The notes beneath the pieces were generated by a model that saw only the letters and a program-made list of their open reading frames with translations, did not search any database and was not told the DNA's origin. A stretch of DNA of 5,526 bases from UBA5941 sp021824385. GTDB taxonomy: Bacteria; Patescibacteriota; Microgenomatia; UBA8517. Position 1 is the stretch's first letter. The number at the start of each line of letters is the position of its first letter. Positions 4,219 to 5,526 of this stretch are shown here, piece after piece. Where the stretch lies: NCBI GenBank assembly GCA_027347685.1, contig DAIEQM010000030.1, positions 1-5,526 of the forward strand, given 5' to 3'. The position numbers were made by a program, and so were the translations under genes.

Positions 4219-4292
4219 AAATTTTGTAAAATTTGAGGACGAAGAATAACGGAGCGGTTACGAAGTTTTGCGTAGCAAAACAAGTAATAAGC
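4219..4292 (+). repeat. Two-hairpin repeat element, copy B (upstream of tRNA-Leu)
   Basis: Hairpin 1 is AAATTTT-GT-AAAATTT (4219-4234). A linker follows with GAATAAC (4244-4250) and GAGCGG (4252-4257). Hairpin 2 is GTTTTGC-GTA-GCAAAAC (4265-4281), then CAAG and AAGC. The word order and spacing match copy A (1379-1450), with TTGCG-x-AGCAA invariant. Hairpin 2 ends 28 nt before tRNA-Leu, against 25 nt before tRNA-Gly for copy A. Confidence 0.6.
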
Positions 4293-4309
4293 ACAGTTTA
4301 TTCTGAGGA

Positions 4310-4390
4310 GCCGGGGTGGCGAAATGGTAGACGCACTAGTTTTAGGAACTAGCGAGGAAACTCTTGCAGGTTCAAGTCCTGTCCCCGGCA
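4310..4390 (+). tRNA. tRNA-Leu (anticodon TAG)
   Basis: The acceptor is GCCGGGG/CCCCGGC with discriminator A4390. The D arm is GCG/CGC around the loop AAATGGTAGA, and the anticodon stem CTAGT/ACTAG carries loop TTTAGGA (anticodon TAG). The variable region is a long class II arm (GAG-GAAA-CTC plus flanks, 13 nt), and the T arm is GCAGG/CCTGT with loop TTCAAGT. Length is 81 nt and no CCA is encoded (CA then ATG). The CAP gene starts 2 nt after the discriminator. Confidence 0.96.
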
Positions 4391-4392
4391 CA

Positions 4393-5190
4393 ATGAATTG
4401 GCAGCAAGCTATTTTAATTGCAACTGTTTTTATGGGTGTTGGATCGACCATTGTCCTCTTCATATTTTTATTCCTAAAAATCTATCGCAAAGTTCACGCA
4501 TGGGCAATTGTATTTTTACTTTTGCTGTTTATGATTCCGGCAGGACTTCTTATTTATATATTAGGCGAGAAGAATGCGTCACTACTGCAAACCTCTCAAG
4601 TTGCTCCCAATACACAATCCATTTCACAAACACCAAATTTTACGGGCCAACAATTGTTTGACGCAGTAAACGAATATAGAAAAGCAAACAATGTTTCACC
4701 ACTCAAGCTAGACAGCAATTTATGTAATAACCTCGCCCAGCGCTATCTGGATATTAAAGCAGGGCTGGATGAAGGCGTTGCTCACAAAGGAATGGAAGCG
4801 TGGGCAAAAAAGTTTGTGCCAGACAACTATTCAATCTCTGAAGATTTTGCGTGGGGGAATACTCCCGAGGAGGTAATACACGCATGGGAAGGAAGCCCAG
4901 GACACCGGCTTTCAATTCTTAACAAAGACTACAAAGTGGGTTGTTCATATGCTGCCGAAGGATATGGCATTATAGAACTTGCATATATTGTTCCCAGAAA
5001 AGCAGTTTCAACATATACGGGCGATGGCACACGTACCGGACAAATTATTCCGTACCATGATTGGTGCAATAACAAAAATATTTCTGTATATGAAAACGAA
5101 CTCATTACCAAAAAATCTTCAGATGGAAAAATTTATACCATGACGCAGGGCGACTGGGATTGCTACGAAACATATCTTAAAAGTCAATAG
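4393..5190 (+). CDS. Membrane-anchored CAP/SCP-domain protein
   Basis: The true start is ATG 4393; the frame stays open further upstream only because it reads through tRNA-Leu. The product has 265 residues. Two membrane helices lie at about 6-29 and 37-57, joined by a short basic loop (KIYRKVH), with a Ser/Thr/Gln-rich linker to about 82. The CAP domain (about 85-200) shows LFDAVNEYRKANNVSPL (88-104), AHKG with His131, SEDFAWG with Glu150, and EGSPGHR with His171, the usual places of the CAP His/Glu tetrad, then GCSYAAEGYGIIELAYIV (183-200). A C-terminal extension (205-265) has Cys225 and Cys257 that may form a disulfide. CAP proteins are extracellular and bind ligands or modify surfaces; the role here is unknown. 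No RBS is present, and translation probably depends on processing of the tRNA-Leu 3' end. Confidence 0.9.
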   Translation: MNWQQAILIATVFMGVGSTIVLFIFLFLKIYRKVHAWAIVFLLLLFMIPAGLLIYILGEKNASLLQTSQVAPNTQSISQTPNFTGQQLFDAVNEYRKANNVSPLKLDSNLCNNLAQRYLDIKAGLDEGVAHKGMEAWAKKFVPDNYSISEDFAWGNTPEEVIHAWEGSPGHRLSILNKDYKVGCSYAAEGYGIIELAYIVPRKAVSTYTGDGTRTGQIIPYHDWCNNKNISVYENELITKKSSDGKIYTMTQGDWDCYETYLKSQ

Positions 5191-5205
5191 AAATGTTGGT
5201 ATACT
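5177..5205 (+). promoter_or_regulatory. Promoter giving a leaderless DUF192 mRNA
   Basis: TTAAAA (5177-5182, 4/6) and TATACT (5200-5205, 5/6) are 17 bp apart, and TGG (5197-5199) adds an extended -10. The expected start is 5211-5212, which is the A of the ATG at 5212, so the mRNA would have essentially no leader. The -35 lies inside the end of the CAP gene. Confidence 0.55.
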
Positions 5206-5211
5206 GAATGT

Positions 5212-5526
5212 ATGAAAGAGTCTGCCCAGACACTCCACACTGCTCATCGTGACAAAAATCGTCATTTGCATTTTTTGATGCTTCTTCTTCCCTCAATAGC
5301 ATTCGTGTTGGTTCTCTCCCTTTTCATGAGAAATCGGTATGCGTCGCTGCATACACAAAACGAAGCTCCGATGGCAGTTTCACTCACTCCAATTGTCGTC
5401 AAAGACACGACAGTTAATGTTCGACTTGCCAAAACAGAATCAGAGCAAAGGCAAGGCCTTTCTGGTACCCAAAGTATGGCTCCTGACGAAGGAATGTTGT
5501 TTGTTTTTGCCACGAAACAACGTACC
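5212..5526 (+). CDS. DUF192-family exported protein, N-terminal part (3' end outside window)
   Basis: The frame is open from ATG 5212 through the window end (105 codons, no stop). After a basic, His-rich N terminus (MKESAQTLHTAHRDKNRHLH), residues 21-38 form one membrane helix or signal anchor (FLMLLLPSIAFVLVLSLF), followed by a linker. The DUF192 domain begins near residue 62 with VVKDTTVNVRLAKTESEQRQ (62-81) and GLSGTQSMAPDEGMLFVF (82-99), matching the family pattern of a beta strand, E-R-x-x-GL(S/M), and D-x-GMLFVF. The family's usual following FWMKxM segment would lie just past the edge. DUF192 proteins are small extracytoplasmic proteins of unknown function. No RBS precedes the start, in line with the leaderless promoter. 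Confidence 0.88.
   Translation, partial: MKESAQTLHTAHRDKNRHLHFLMLLLPSIAFVLVLSLFMRNRYASLHTQNEAPMAVSLTPIVVKDTTVNVRLAKTESEQRQGLSGTQSMAPDEGMLFVFATKQRT

Noticed and set aside
4094..4294. Minus-strand frame of 66 codons
   Set aside because: There is no RBS, and it covers the palindromes, the tRNA-Leu leader and repeat copy B; composition looks non-coding.
4324..4392. Upstream extension of the CAP reading frame starting with MVDALVLGTS
   Set aside because: These codons are the tRNA-Leu gene itself; the protein begins at ATG 4393 with its first membrane helix.

Overview
The window looks like part of a genome from the Candidate Phyla Radiation (Patescibacteria), most likely Parcubacteria-like. This is an inference from several signs. 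The proteins are small, secreted or membrane-anchored and typical of that group: a short lysozyme-fold protein with an ES...NCWGWGIH signature, a CAP/SCP protein, a DUF192 protein and a YDxYDYPxYWxxRxYE-type methyltransferase. tRNA genes are scattered singly among protein genes, base composition is moderately AT-rich, and most plus-strand genes lack a clear Shine-Dalgarno sequence. TAA, TAG and TGA all act as stops, and no gene has an in-frame TGA, so the standard bacterial code fits.

Layout. Positions 1-445 (minus) hold the N-terminal part of a secreted lipocalin-like protein that runs off the left edge. A divergent promoter region (446-618) separates it from a GTG-started single-pass membrane protein (619-1149), which ends at a good terminator. 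A tRNA-rich transcript follows: tRNA-Phe(GAA), a spacer with a two-hairpin repeat, tRNA-Gly(GCC), and a DUF1801 gene starting 2 nt after the tRNA CCA. Convergent to it is a small minus-strand transcription unit (promoter, RBS, 55-aa ORF, terminator; 1923-2217). tRNA-Arg(TCT) and tRNA-Lys(CTT) come next, then a lytic-transglycosylase-like protein overlapping a SAM methyltransferase gene. After these lie a promoter-to-terminator stretch of about 90 nt that looks like a small non-coding RNA, a second copy of the two-hairpin repeat, tRNA-Leu(TAG), and a CAP-domain gene starting 2 nt after that tRNA. At the right edge a DUF192 gene begins directly at its predicted transcription start and is cut by the window.

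How the pieces relate. The protein genes mostly encode cell-envelope or extracytoplasmic functions with no obvious shared pathway. The unusual signal is at the RNA level. (a) tRNA-Phe and tRNA-Lys are each preceded by a partial copy of their own 5' end plus a complementary arm, giving an A-B-A' arrangement in which B can pair with the copy or with the real tRNA; the B-to-A' gap is 15 nt in both. (b) tRNA-Gly and tRNA-Leu are each preceded by a related two-hairpin element with one compensatory base-pair change. (c) The same two tRNAs are followed at once by a start codon without an RBS, so tRNA 3'-end processing would yield leaderless mRNAs. Together these suggest tRNA-linked control or processing of mRNAs, which is an inference that needs comparative and transcriptomic testing.
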